Part shown: piece after piece, positions 39,220 through 47,719 of the stretch
Numbering within the stretch: position 1 is the first letter of the stretch
Layout: the number at the start of each line of letters is the position of its first letter
Origin: Enterovirga rhinocerotis
Lineage (GTDB): Bacteria > Pseudomonadota > Alphaproteobacteria > Rhizobiales > Beijerinckiaceae
NCBI RefSeq assembly: GCF_004363955.1
Contig: NZ_SNZR01000016.1
Span: forward strand, 62,001 to 126,000
Direction: 5' to 3'
DNA: 64,000 nt
Notes under the pieces: model-generated
The model's database searches: none
The model's input: only the letters and a program-made list of their open reading frames with translations
What the model was told of the DNA's origin: nothing
Translations under genes and position numbers: made by a program

Positions 39220-39279
39220 CGCGGCGCTCTCACGGCTGCGACCATCATGGATGGGCCGGCGCCGTTCGTCGCCTCCGGC

Positions 39280-39792
39280 TCACGGGCGCGTCCCGCCACC
39301 GAGATCCTTCGTCATCGAGACGGCGGTCGCGCGGCTGCCGTCGGGGCGGGCGTAGTAGCCCGGCCGCAATCCGGACTGGGCGAAGCCGAGCCGGCGGTAG
39401 AGCGCGAAGGCCGGCGCGTTGCCCTCCTCGACCTCGAGATGCACCCGCGCCGCGCCGGCATGGGCGAGCGCCTGGAGGTGCTGGACGAGAAGCAGCCGGG
39501 AATGGCCGCGGCCCCGCGCCGCCGCATCGAGGGCGACGGACAGGATCTCGGCCTCGTCGAGGGTCAGGCGCGAGAGCACGAAGCCCGCCGGCTGGCGAGC
39601 ACGGCCGTAGAACAGACCGTCGGCGTGGACGGAGCGATCGGCCAGGAAGCCCTCGAAATCGAAGGCCGACCACGGCCGCGCGAAGGCTGCGCCGTGGATC
39701 GCGGCAAGCCGGTCCGCATGGGCCACCGACAGGGCTTCGACGCGGGGTATCTCGTCGGCGCGGCCGAGCCCCAGACGGGCGAGCCAGGTCAA
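39280..39792 (-). CDS. rimI: Ribosomal-protein-alanine N-acetyltransferase RimI-like (GNAT)
   Basis: 170 residues from a TTG at 39792 that overlaps the tsaB stop (TTGA), favoured for translational coupling. GNAT fold: AFARPWSAFDFEGFLADR, EAEILSVALDAAARGRGHSRLL (acetyl-CoA loop), HLEVEEGNAPAFALYRRLGF and YYARPDGSRATAVSM. RimI N-acetylates ribosomal protein S18; the tsaB-rimI linkage supports that identity over other GNATs. An ATG start is lacking, so the first residues are uncertain. Confidence 0.87.
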   Translation of the reverse strand: MTWLARLGLGRADEIPRVEALSVAHADRLAAIHGAAFARPWSAFDFEGFLADRSVHADGLFYGRARQPAGFVLSRLTLDEAEILSVALDAAARGRGHSRLLLVQHLQALAHAGAARVHLEVEEGNAPAFALYRRLGFAQSGLRPGYYARPDGSRATAVSMTKDLGGGTRP

Positions 39793-40472
39793 AGCCGCGC
39801 GAGCCTCGCTCCGTCCTGCGGACGCGCATCCGGTGCGGCAAGATAGTAGGGCTTTGCCAGGGCCTCGTCCGGCTCGGCGGCCGCGCCGATCCGCGCGACC
39901 CAGGCAAGGTCCGGAAGAACGAGGTCGTCGTGCAGGACCGCGTCGATCCCGACCGCGCGCGCCTCGGCGGCGATCATCGTCGCGCCGGGTCCGACGAGGG
40001 CAACCGAGCCGGAGCCGAGATTGCGCACCACGTCCCGGATGGTCATGACGCAGGGCTGGATGATGAGCCGCCCGGACGGCCCGATGGCCTGGACGAAGAC
40101 CCGCCCACCGCGCGCATCGATGGCCGCGACGGTCAGGCGCTTCGGCCCGTCCTCCATGAGCGGCGCCATCAGGGCCGACAGGGTCGTGACGCCGACGGCC
40201 GGGATGCCGATTGCGAGCGCGACGGCGCGGGCCGCCGAGATGCCGATGCGCAGGCCCGTGAAGCTGCCCGGCCCGATCGTCACCGCGACGCGGTCGAGGG
40301 AATGGAAACCGCCATCGACCCGCGCCATCACCCGGTCGAGCAGAGGCAGCAGCGCCTCGGCATGGCCGCGCTCCATCGCGATCGCCTCCGCCGCGATCGT
40401 CGTCTCGGAGGCGACGTCCAGAATGGCCGCCGCGCATTGGCCGAGCGCGGTATCGATCGCGAGGATACGCAT
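39789..40472 (-). CDS. tsaB: tRNA threonylcarbamoyladenosine biosynthesis protein TsaB
   Basis: Partner of TsaD/TsaE in t6A formation at tRNA position 37. 227 residues of the ASKHA fold: ILAIDTALGQCAAAI at the N-terminus, VTIGPGSFTGLRIG (signature) and a variable C-terminal part. Lies 13 bp after nfuA and overlaps the putative rimI start by 4 bp. Confidence 0.94.
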   Translation of the reverse strand: MRILAIDTALGQCAAAILDVASETTIAAEAIAMERGHAEALLPLLDRVMARVDGGFHSLDRVAVTIGPGSFTGLRIGISAARAVALAIGIPAVGVTTLSALMAPLMEDGPKRLTVAAIDARGGRVFVQAIGPSGRLIIQPCVMTIRDVVRNLGSGSVALVGPGATMIAAEARAVGIDAVLHDDLVLPDLAWVARIGAAAEPDEALAKPYYLAAPDARPQDGARLARL

Positions 40473-40485
40473 GGGGGTCGTGCGC

Positions 40486-41052
40486 TCAGACGGCCTCGAC
40501 CTGTTCCACTTCGGGCACGAAATGGCGCAGGAGGTTCTGGATGCCGTGCTTCAGCGTGGCGGTCGAGGAGGGGCAGCCAGAGCAGGAGCCGCGCATCGTG
40601 AGATAGACGGTGCCGTCCTTGAAGCCCTTGAACGTGATGTCGCCGCCGTCGCCGGCGACGGCCGGGCGGACGCGCGTCTCGAGCAGGTCCTTGATCGTCG
40701 TCACGAGATCGGCATCGGCCGGATCGAAGAACTCCTCGTCGTCCTCGCCGAGGGCCGCCGCCGCGGAGGATTCCGCGAGGACCGGGGCGCCGGAGACGAA
40801 ATGCTGCATGATCTCGCCGAGGATGGCGGGCTTCAGATGGGCCCAGTCGCCGTCCTTCTTGGTCACGGTGATGAAGTCGTAGCCGAGGAAGACCCCGGCG
40901 ACCTCGGGCAGCGCGAAGAGGCGCTCGGCAAGGGGCGAGCCGGCGGCCGCTTCCGGTTTCGGCGCGTCGAAGGTGCCGGCCGGCAGGACGACGCGGCCGG
41001 GCAGGAACTTCAGGGTCGCCGGGTTCGGCGTGACTTCGGTCTGAATGAACAT
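40486..41052 (-). CDS. NfuA-type Fe-S cluster carrier
   Basis: 188 residues from the ATG at 41052. Nfu N-terminal domain (FIQTEVTPNPATLKFLPGR) and NifU-type C-terminal domain with the cluster-binding CxxC, Cys157 and Cys160 (RGSCSGCPSST). Delivers Fe-S clusters to clients such as MiaB, encoded downstream. It is the first gene of the leftward run toward trmB. Confidence 0.94.
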   Translation of the reverse strand: MFIQTEVTPNPATLKFLPGRVVLPAGTFDAPKPEAAAGSPLAERLFALPEVAGVFLGYDFITVTKKDGDWAHLKPAILGEIMQHFVSGAPVLAESSAAAALGEDDEEFFDPADADLVTTIKDLLETRVRPAVAGDGGDITFKGFKDGTVYLTMRGSCSGCPSSTATLKHGIQNLLRHFVPEVEQVEAV

Positions 41053-41186
41053 CGGATAATCCTCCGATCCCGACGGGCCGCAGGGGAGCGGCACCGGGCG
41101 TTGGCGATCCCGTAGCACGGGTTTCGTCGGATGTGATGCCGATCCGCTGCATTTCCAACCGGCGCCGGGCGCCGGAGCGCGCCCGC

Positions 41187-41684
41187 TCAGCCGGCGAGCG
41201 CGTCGATCTCCTCGTCGGAGAGGTCCCCCGGCACGATCACGATGGGGATCGAGAAGCTCTGCGGCGCGGAGGCGACGGAGCTCACGAGCGGCCCGGGGCC
41301 CGCGCTGTCCGTCGAGGCGGCGAGGACGAGGAAGGAGATGTCCTGGTCTTCCTCGATGAGCTCCCGGATGCATTCCGCCTTGCCGCCCTCCTTGACGACC
41401 TGCTCGGGCGCGACGGAGGCCGCCTCCTTGGCATGGTCGGTCGCGGCCGCGAGAAGGCGTGTGACCTCTTCCTCGGCCTCTTCGCGCAGCGCATCGCCGA
41501 CGCCGAGGAATTCGAACGTGTCGGGGATCGTCGCGATGCCGAGCATGATCAGGCTCGCCCCCGTGCGGGCGGCGCGCCGGGCCGCGAAGTGGACGGCGCG
41601 GCTCGATTCGGCCGTCCCGTCCACCACCACCAGGAATTTGGGGCGATGCCCCGCCTCGAAAGACCGTCTCTTGGCGCCCGACAT
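41187..41684 (-). CDS. Universal stress protein family protein
   Basis: 165 residues with a single Usp domain: KFLVVVDGTAESSRAVHFAARRAARTGASLIML and a C-terminal SFSIPIVIVPGDLSDEEI. The nucleotide-binding Gly-rich GxxGxxG(S/T) of ATP-binding Usps is not evident, so it may be a non-ATP-binding UspA-like member. Upstream of nfuA with a 134-bp gap, so probably its own transcript. Confidence 0.88.
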   Translation of the reverse strand: MSGAKRRSFEAGHRPKFLVVVDGTAESSRAVHFAARRAARTGASLIMLGIATIPDTFEFLGVGDALREEAEEEVTRLLAAATDHAKEAASVAPEQVVKEGGKAECIRELIEEDQDISFLVLAASTDSAGPGPLVSSVASAPQSFSIPIVIVPGDLSDEEIDALAG

Positions 41685-41773
41685 GGCCTACCCCTCCGCC
41701 GCGCGCGGAATGTGCAGAAGCCGGCCGGCAGGAGCAAGCGGCCGTCCTGTCGGCCTCCGATGCTGCGACGCGC

Positions 41774-42418
41774 CTACAGGTCCCGCCCGTCGACCTCCGG
41801 CGCGAGGCGCTTTTCCGCCTTCTCGGCATCGTCGAGGAACGGGTGGATCTTGAGCGCCCTGCGATAGGCGGCGAGGGCCCGCGCCTTGTCGCCCGATGCC
41901 GTTTCGAGACGACCGAGCAGGGTCCAGGCGACGAAATGGCGAGGCTCGCGCGTCAGCGCCTCTTCGAGATCCATCATGGCGCGGCTGGGATCGTCGAGCT
42001 GCCAGAAGGCGACGGCGCGGCGGGTCCAGGCCTCGGCCCAGCCCGGCCGGAGCACCGTCACCCGGTCGAGCAGTTCCACCGCGAGCGCGCCGTCCTTCGA
42101 CGTCAGCGCCACCATGGCGCGCGACAGAAGGAGATCGGCGGTGTCGCTGCCGGAGCGGGCGAGACGGCGCTCGATGAGGCTCGCGATCCCCTTCGCCTCG
42201 TCGGCGTCCTTGGCTGCGGCGAGGCGACCGTAGAGCTCGTCGAGCGTGGAGGCCGCGTTCGATGCCGGCTTGGTCGCTGCCTCCGGCTTCGCGGGCGCGC
42301 TGGGAGGCGGGGGGACCTTGCCCGGATCAGGCCGCCCCTGGGCGAAAGCCGGCTGCGGCGCGCCGAACAGGCAGGCCGAGATCAGGAGCGCAGACAGAGG
42401 CATGGGACCATGTCGCAT
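41774..42418 (-). CDS. Secreted tetratricopeptide-repeat protein
   Basis: 214 residues from the ATG at 42418 (another Met at 42403). Signal peptide ending near PAFAQ, then a Pro/Ala linker and two or three TPR units (DELYGRLAAAKDADEAKGIAS, AWTRRAVAFWQLDDPSRAMMDLEEALTREP, VAWTLLGRLETASGDKARALAAYRRALKIHP). Likely a periplasmic protein-protein scaffold; partner unknown. Confidence 0.85.
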   Translation of the reverse strand: MRHGPMPLSALLISACLFGAPQPAFAQGRPDPGKVPPPPSAPAKPEAATKPASNAASTLDELYGRLAAAKDADEAKGIASLIERRLARSGSDTADLLLSRAMVALTSKDGALAVELLDRVTVLRPGWAEAWTRRAVAFWQLDDPSRAMMDLEEALTREPRHFVAWTLLGRLETASGDKARALAAYRRALKIHPFLDDAEKAEKRLAPEVDGRDL

Positions 42419-42522
42419 GGCGGGATCATCCGGGCGCCCGGCCGCCTCTGTCAAGGCGCGACACCGTCGCGGCACGGCCGGGCTGGACCTCGCGCACCGG
42501 AGGACTTCAACGCAAATTGAAG

Positions 42523-43425
42523 TCAGGCGGTCCAGCCCGGCCAGGAGGCGAGACCCCTCGCGAGATGATCGATGAAGGCGCGCGTCCTCGCCGGAAGCTG
42601 CGGCGTCGGCGACCAGACCGCATGGACGGGCGCGGGCTCCGGCTCGTAGTCGTTCAACACCAGCTCGACCCTTCCGCCCTCGACCAGCGCGCCAATCTGC
42701 CATAGCGGCGCCACGCCGATCCCCGCGCCCAGCACGACGGCCTCGTTGCAGGCCGCCGCGCTCGTCGACGAGAAGGAGCCGGAAACGTCCACGATCCTGC
42801 TGCGGCCACTTTCGCGGAACGTCCAGTGGGTCGGGTTCGCGACGCCCGTCCGAATGACGCAACGATGCCGAGTCAGGTCGTCCGGCGTCCGGGGTCGCCC
42901 CCGATGTTCGAGATAGCCCGGCGATGCGAAGATCACTCGACGCAAGGCACCGAGCCGGCGGGCCCTGAGCCCGCTGTCCGAGAGGACACCGATCCGGACG
43001 GCGAGATCGAGGTCGGACGCGACGAGGTCCTCGAACGCGTCCGCGAGGACGAGTTCTATTCCGACGCGGGGATGCTGCTGCTGGAACCCGACGGCGACCG
43101 GCACCAGATGCGCCGGTGCGAAGATCGTCGACGCCGCGACGCGAATAAGACCCGTCAGCTCGGCGCCGGACCGGACGAGGTCATCGCGCGCATCGGCGAT
43201 CTGAGCCATCGCGCCCCGCAACCGGGCGCCGAAAGCGAGCCCGGCCGGCGTCGGATGAAGACGGCGCGTCGTGCGCCGGACGAGACCGACGCCGAGTTCC
43301 GCCTCGAGCGAGGCCAATGATCGGCTGACCGACTGCAACGAGCGGTCGAGGCGCCGCGCCGCCGCTGTCAGGCTGCCGGCATCGAGGATCGCGAGAAAGA
43401 TCTCATAATCGGAGAGCCGTGCCAT
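42523..43425 (-). CDS. LysR-family transcriptional regulator
   Basis: 300 residues from the ATG at 43425 with GAGAG upstream. Winged HTH (LSDYEIFLAILDAGSLTAAARRLDRSLQSVSRSLASLEAELG) then the substrate-binding domain, which ends PLWQIGALVEGGRVELVLNDYEPEPAPVHAVWSP, typical of the DsdC/CrgA-like clade. Divergent from the SnoaL-like gene, its probable target, with an ATTCTC-N11-GAGAAT box between them. Confidence 0.93.
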   Translation of the reverse strand: MARLSDYEIFLAILDAGSLTAAARRLDRSLQSVSRSLASLEAELGVGLVRRTTRRLHPTPAGLAFGARLRGAMAQIADARDDLVRSGAELTGLIRVAASTIFAPAHLVPVAVGFQQQHPRVGIELVLADAFEDLVASDLDLAVRIGVLSDSGLRARRLGALRRVIFASPGYLEHRGRPRTPDDLTRHRCVIRTGVANPTHWTFRESGRSRIVDVSGSFSSTSAAACNEAVVLGAGIGVAPLWQIGALVEGGRVELVLNDYEPEPAPVHAVWSPTPQLPARTRAFIDHLARGLASWPGWTA

Positions 43426-43428
43426 TTT

Positions 43429-43451
43429 ATTCTCTCGATGATCGGGAGAAT
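43429..43451. promoter_or_regulatory. Candidate LysR operator
   Basis: Perfect hexamer inverted repeat ATTCTC...GAGAAT with an 11-nt spacer, matching the T-N11-A rule for LysR boxes. It lies 3-25 bp upstream of the lysR start and about 74 bp before the SnoaL gene, the usual position for autoregulation plus divergent activation. Confidence 0.5.
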
Positions 43452-43524
43452 GTATCAAACGCAGGCCTGATTATCATCAGACCCTCCCAGCGCCATCCTC
43501 ACGGGCACAACGGAGGAAAGACCG

Positions 43525-43986
43525 ATGGTTCAACCGATCTCTGAGGCGATCACCGGCGCGGAGCCGAACGACGATCCCGGGACCCCTGAAGGCGCGCTGA
43601 CGGAATTCTATCGCGCCTTCAACGAGCGTGACGCGGAACTGATGGCGCGGAACTGGATCGACGGCGACGAGGCGGCAATGGACAACCCCCTCGGCGGCAT
43701 CAAGCGTGGATGGAACGAGATTCGTCAGGTCTATGAGCGCATCTTCGGCGGCCGGGCGCGCGTCCGGGTCGCGTTCCACGACTATACGCTGCACCTAGCC
43801 GGCGAGAGCTTCCTCGCCGTCGGCCGCGAGCGGGGCACCTTCAAGACGGACGACACCGAACTCTGCCTCGCGATCCGGACGAGCCGCTGGTTCCGCCTGG
43901 TCGATGGCCGCTGGCGGCAGATCCACCATCACGGCTCCATCGAGGATCCCGAACTACTGGCGCGCTACCAGGCCGCCGTGCGTTGA
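43525..43986 (+). CDS. SnoaL-like/NTF2-fold protein
   Basis: 153 residues. The NTF2-like fold is seen in ALTEFYRAFNERDAELMARNWIDGDEAAMDNPLGGIKRGWNEIRQVYERIF and the closing WFRLVDGRWRQIHHHGSIEDPELLARYQ. Such proteins are small hydrolase/isomerase-like enzymes or binding proteins. Divergent from the lysR gene and probably its target. The catalysed reaction is unknown. Confidence 0.85.
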   Translation: MVQPISEAITGAEPNDDPGTPEGALTEFYRAFNERDAELMARNWIDGDEAAMDNPLGGIKRGWNEIRQVYERIFGGRARVRVAFHDYTLHLAGESFLAVGRERGTFKTDDTELCLAIRTSRWFRLVDGRWRQIHHHGSIEDPELLARYQAAVR

Positions 43987-44008
43987 GGCGCGGGCGGCGA
44001 GCCGCTTC

Positions 44009-44980
44009 TCAGACCGGCTCGAGGCCGATCTGCCGGATGAGATCCTGATACTTCGCCCGCTCCGCCTTGCCGAAGGCGGCGAAATCGGCGGGCGACATGG
44101 GGCGCGCCACCGCCCCGATATCGAACAGCCTCTTCTTCACGCTCTCGCTCGAGAAGACCTGCCTGACGTCGGCCGCGAGCCTGTCGACGATCTCCTTCGG
44201 CGTCCCCGCCGGCGCGTAGAGGCCGTGCCAGGAGCCGATGTCGAAGCCGGGGAAGGTCTCGGCCATTGCGGGGACGTCCGGTGCGGTCGGGCTGCGGTCC
44301 TTCGTCGTCACCGCAAGCGCCGTCACCTTGCCGCCCTGCGCCTGCGGCCAGGCGAGCGTGATGTTGTCGAAGGCGAGGTCGACATGGCCGCCCGCCAGCG
44401 CGTTCATGATGTCGCCCGAGGAGCGGTAGGGCACATGGACCAGCCGCACGCCGGTGAGCTTGGCGAGGAGCTCGGCCGTCAGGTGGTTGGAGGAGCCGGC
44501 GCCGGACGAGCCGAAGCTGAGCTTGCCGTCATTCGCCTTCGCATGCGCGACGAAGTCCGCGAGGGTCTTCACCGGCATCTTCGGCGTCACCACCAGCATG
44601 TTCGGCAGCGTCGCGAAGAGGCTGATCGGCGCGAAGTCCTTCTCGGCGTCGTAGGCGAGCTTCTTGAAGACATAGGGCGCCGTCGCCTGGGTCGCGACGG
44701 TGCCGACGAAGAGCGTGTAGCCGTCTGGCGGGGCCTTGGCCGCGAAGGCGGCGCCGACCGTGCCGCCGGCTCCCGCTCGGTTCTCGACGATGAAGGGGTT
44801 GCCGGTCTTCTCCTGCAGAGCCTGGCCGAAGATGCGCCCGAAGAGATCGGTCGTCCCGCCGGCCGTGTAGGGCACGATGATCGTCACGGGGCGGGCGGGC
44901 CAGCCCTGGGCGGAAGCGGGCCGCCCCAACGCGATGCTCGCCGCACCGCCGGCCAGAAGACTTCGTCGGTCAAGTCTCAT
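44009..44980 (-). CDS. TctC/Bug-family substrate-binding protein, tandem copy 1
   Basis: 323 residues with a signal peptide carrying RR (LDRRSLLAGGAAS), again Tat-like. Family signatures RPVTIIVPYTAGGTTDLFGRIFGQALQ, NRAGAGGTVGAAFAA and HVPYRSSGDIMNALAGGHVDLAFDNI. Lies 39 bp from its tandem paralogue and shares long near-identical stretches at DNA level, for example around 44341-44440 versus 45355-45455. No tctAB adjoin. The ligand is unknown. Confidence 0.92.
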   Translation of the reverse strand: MRLDRRSLLAGGAASIALGRPASAQGWPARPVTIIVPYTAGGTTDLFGRIFGQALQEKTGNPFIVENRAGAGGTVGAAFAAKAPPDGYTLFVGTVATQATAPYVFKKLAYDAEKDFAPISLFATLPNMLVVTPKMPVKTLADFVAHAKANDGKLSFGSSGAGSSNHLTAELLAKLTGVRLVHVPYRSSGDIMNALAGGHVDLAFDNITLAWPQAQGGKVTALAVTTKDRSPTAPDVPAMAETFPGFDIGSWHGLYAPAGTPKEIVDRLAADVRQVFSSESVKKRLFDIGAVARPMSPADFAAFGKAERAKYQDLIRQIGLEPV

Positions 44981-45019
44981 GCCGTCCTCCCAGGACCATT
45001 CGCCCCTCGACCGGAGGCG

Positions 45020-46003
45020 CTATTGCGGAGTGAGCCCCGCTTCCGAGACGATCTTCCCGTATTTCTCGCGCTCCGAGCGGCCGAGCGCGGTGAATTCCTC
45101 GGGCGTGTTGGGCGAGGCGATGGCGCCGAGCTCGAAGAGCTTCTTCTTCACGTCCTCGGCCGAGAAGATCTCCTTCGCATCGGCGGCGAGCTTGTCGACG
45201 ATCGGCTTCGGCGTCCCCGCCGGCGCGAAGAGCCCGTGCCAGGAGCCGAGATCGTAGCCGGGATAGGTCTCGGCGATGGCCGGCACCTCGGGCGCGGTCG
45301 GGCTGCGGTCCTTCGTCGTGACCGCCATCGCCTTGGCCGTGCCGCCCTTGGCCTGCGGCCAGGCGAAGGTGATGTTGTCGAAGGCCATGTCGACATGGCC
45401 GCCGGCGATCGCGTTCATGATCTCGTTCGAGGAGCGATACGGCACATGGGTCATCTTCGCGCCGATGAGCTTCGCCATGACCTCGGCCGGGAGGTGGTTG
45501 GCGGAGCCGACGCCGGAGGAGCCGTAGCTCAGCTTGCCGTCATTGGCCTTCACGTAGGCCACGAACTCCTTGAAGTCCTTCACCGGCATCTTGGGCGAGA
45601 CGACAAGCATGCCCGGCACGATGGCGAAGCGGCTGACGGGCTGGAAGTCCTTGTCCGCGTCGTAGCCCGCGCGCTTGTAGACGAAGGGCGCGATGGCGTG
45701 GGTCGAGGCCGTGCCGACGAAGAGCGTGTAGCCGTCATTGGCCGCCTTCGCGGCGGCCGCCGCGCCGATGGTGCCGCCCGCTCCGCCCCGGTTCTCGACC
45801 ACGAAGGGCTGGTTGTACTTCGCCTGCATGGCATTGGCGAAGATGCGCGCGAAGAGATCGGTGGTGCCGCCCGCGGTGAAGGGGACGACGATGGTGACCT
45901 GACGGGCCGGCCATTCCTGGGCGGCGGCAGGCTTCGCCCAGCCGCCGATAGCCGCCATGAACCCGGCCGCACACAGCGCAGCCGACAACGCACGTCTCAC
46001 CAT
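45020..46003 (-). CDS. TctC/Bug-family substrate-binding protein, tandem copy 2
   Basis: 327 residues with a signal peptide of Sec type (ALSAALCAAGFMAAIGGWAKPAAA). Same domain order as copy 1: RQVTIVVPFTAGGTTDLFARIFANAMQ, NRGGAGGTIGAAAAA, HVPYRSSNEIMNAIAGGHVDMAFDNITF. Unlike copy 1 its leader lacks a twin-Arg motif, so the pair may use different export routes. Probably a product of local duplication. Confidence 0.92.
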   Translation of the reverse strand: MVRRALSAALCAAGFMAAIGGWAKPAAAQEWPARQVTIVVPFTAGGTTDLFARIFANAMQAKYNQPFVVENRGGAGGTIGAAAAAKAANDGYTLFVGTASTHAIAPFVYKRAGYDADKDFQPVSRFAIVPGMLVVSPKMPVKDFKEFVAYVKANDGKLSYGSSGVGSANHLPAEVMAKLIGAKMTHVPYRSSNEIMNAIAGGHVDMAFDNITFAWPQAKGGTAKAMAVTTKDRSPTAPEVPAIAETYPGYDLGSWHGLFAPAGTPKPIVDKLAADAKEIFSAEDVKKKLFELGAIASPNTPEEFTALGRSEREKYGKIVSEAGLTPQ

Positions 46004-46126
46004 CCCTGTCCTCCCGAGGCGCCTTCATGCGGGCGTCCTGGGCGGTATTGTCGCGGCTCGGGCGACCGATGGCAATCGGGATTGAGACCGTTTCTAACCT
46101 GATCCGGCTGGATCAGGGTCGATCGC

Positions 46127-47128
46127 TCAGCCGAGCAGGCCCTCGCGCCGCGCGAGCTCGGCGATGTCCTGCTGCGGGCGCGCACCGATATGGGAGATCA
46201 CCTCGGCCGCCGCGAGGCCGCCGAGCCGGGCGGCGCCTCGTCCGTCGAGTCCCTTCGCGAGCCCCGCGAGGAAGCCGGCCGCGAAGAGGTCGCCCGCGCC
46301 GGTCGTGTCGACGACGCGCTCGACGGGGAAGGCCGGGACCGCCTCGGTGCTCTCGCGCGTGACGACCAGCGCGCCCTCGGCCGAGCGGGTCACGACCCCG
46401 AGCGCCTTCTCCTCGCGGAAGGCGGCAAGCGCGGCTTCGAGGTCCGCCGTCTGGTAGAGGCTCAGGAGTTCGTGCGAATTGGCGAAGAGGATGTCGAGGC
46501 TGCCATCCTTGAGGAGGCCGCGGAACTCGTCCCGATAGCGGTCGACGCAGAAGGGGTCGGAGAGCGTCAGCGCCGTGCGGTTGCCGGCCGCATGCGCGAC
46601 GCGGATCGCCTCGCGGATCGCCGCCTTCGCGTCGGGCGCGTCCCAGAGATAGCCCTCGATATAGACGATCGAGGCCGAGGCCACGGTCTGCGCATCGATA
46701 TCGGCCGGGCCGAGGCCGGTGCAGGCGCCGAGATAGGTGTTCATCGTGCGCTCGCCGTCGGGCGTGACGAGCACGAAGCAGCGCGCCGTCGCCGGCCCTT
46801 CGCTCGCGGGCTTCGTTCCGAACTCGATGCCGACCGCCTTCATGTCGTGCGTGAAGAGGCCGCCGAGTTCGTCGTCGCGGACCTTGCCGATATAGCCCGT
46901 CTTCGCGCCCAGCATCACGGCGCCGACGGCCGTGTTCGCGGCCGAGCCGCCCGAGACGATCGTGGCCGGGCCCGTGAGGCCGTAGAGCGCTTCCGCGCGG
47001 GCCTCGTCGATGAGCGCCATCGTCCCCTTCGCCAGCGCCTGCTCGACGAGGAAGCGATCGTCGGTCTGCGAGAGGATGTCCACGATGGCGTTGCCGATCG
47101 CGAGGATGTCGAGGCCGGTATCGGTCAT
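46127..47128 (-). CDS. PfkB-family (adenosine-kinase-like) carbohydrate kinase
   Basis: 333 residues. Ribokinase-fold signatures: IVSGGSAANTAVGAVMLGAKTGYIGKV near the N-terminus and VVDTTGAGDLFAAGFLAGLAKG with the catalytic Asp and anion hole. The N-terminus LDILAIGNAIVDIL is typical of the alphaproteobacterial adenosine-kinase-like clade. Substrate (adenosine or a sugar) is not settled by sequence. Confidence 0.9.
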   Translation of the reverse strand: MTDTGLDILAIGNAIVDILSQTDDRFLVEQALAKGTMALIDEARAEALYGLTGPATIVSGGSAANTAVGAVMLGAKTGYIGKVRDDELGGLFTHDMKAVGIEFGTKPASEGPATARCFVLVTPDGERTMNTYLGACTGLGPADIDAQTVASASIVYIEGYLWDAPDAKAAIREAIRVAHAAGNRTALTLSDPFCVDRYRDEFRGLLKDGSLDILFANSHELLSLYQTADLEAALAAFREEKALGVVTRSAEGALVVTRESTEAVPAFPVERVVDTTGAGDLFAAGFLAGLAKGLDGRGAARLGGLAAAEVISHIGARPQQDIAELARREGLLG

Positions 47129-47185
47129 GGGATCGCTTCTGCGGGGAGGGAGGTGGCGCCGTGTGGCATCGCGGCGCCGAGAGGG

Positions 47186-47719
47186 TCAAGTGCGGAGCCG
47201 TCGCAGCCGCACGTAGAGGGCGCCCGCTCCGCCCTGGCGGGTGCCGGCCTCCTGGAAGCCGAGAACGAGGCCGCGCAGATCCGGCGCCCCGAGCCAGAGA
47301 GGAACCATCCGGCGCAGCACGCCGCGCCCCTCCTGCCCGTCGCGTCCGCGCCCGGTGACGACGAGAACGAGGCCATGCCCGGCCGCCTGGCCGCGCCGCA
47401 GGAAGCCGAGCAGGCGCTGATGCGCCTCGGCCTGCGTCAGGCCGTGGAGATCGAGCGTCCCCTCCGCTCTCGTCTGGCCCCGCGCCAGCGCCCGCACCAT
47501 GCGCCGCTCGAGGGGAGCGAGCGGCGGAGCGGCCTTCGGCGGCGGCGGCACGGCCGCGATGGGGACGACTTTCCGCGAGGGCACCTCCGTCGCGGCAGGC
47601 GGCTCCGCCGCGGGCTTCGCCGGAGCCGGGCGGGCGCGGCCCGGCAAGGGCAGGACCGAGCGCGCGACATCGGCCCAGAGCCGATTCTCCTCGTCCGACA
47701 GGGATCGCCGCCGGCGCAT
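47186..47719 (-). CDS. Smr (MutS2-like) domain protein
   Basis: 177 residues from an ATG at 47719 that shares one base with the mltA stop (TGATG). N-terminal Arg-rich and Pro/Ala-rich region, then a Smr domain with LDLHGLTQAEAHQRLLGFL, LVVTGRGRDGQEG and ALYVRLRRL. Smr domains are nucleases or DNA/RNA-binding modules; the HGLT and TGRG motifs are intact. Conserved neighbour of mltA in this group. Confidence 0.9.
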   Translation of the reverse strand: MRRRRSLSDEENRLWADVARSVLPLPGRARPAPAKPAAEPPAATEVPSRKVVPIAAVPPPPKAAPPLAPLERRMVRALARGQTRAEGTLDLHGLTQAEAHQRLLGFLRRGQAAGHGLVLVVTGRGRDGQEGRGVLRRMVPLWLGAPDLRGLVLGFQEAGTRQGGAGALYVRLRRLRT

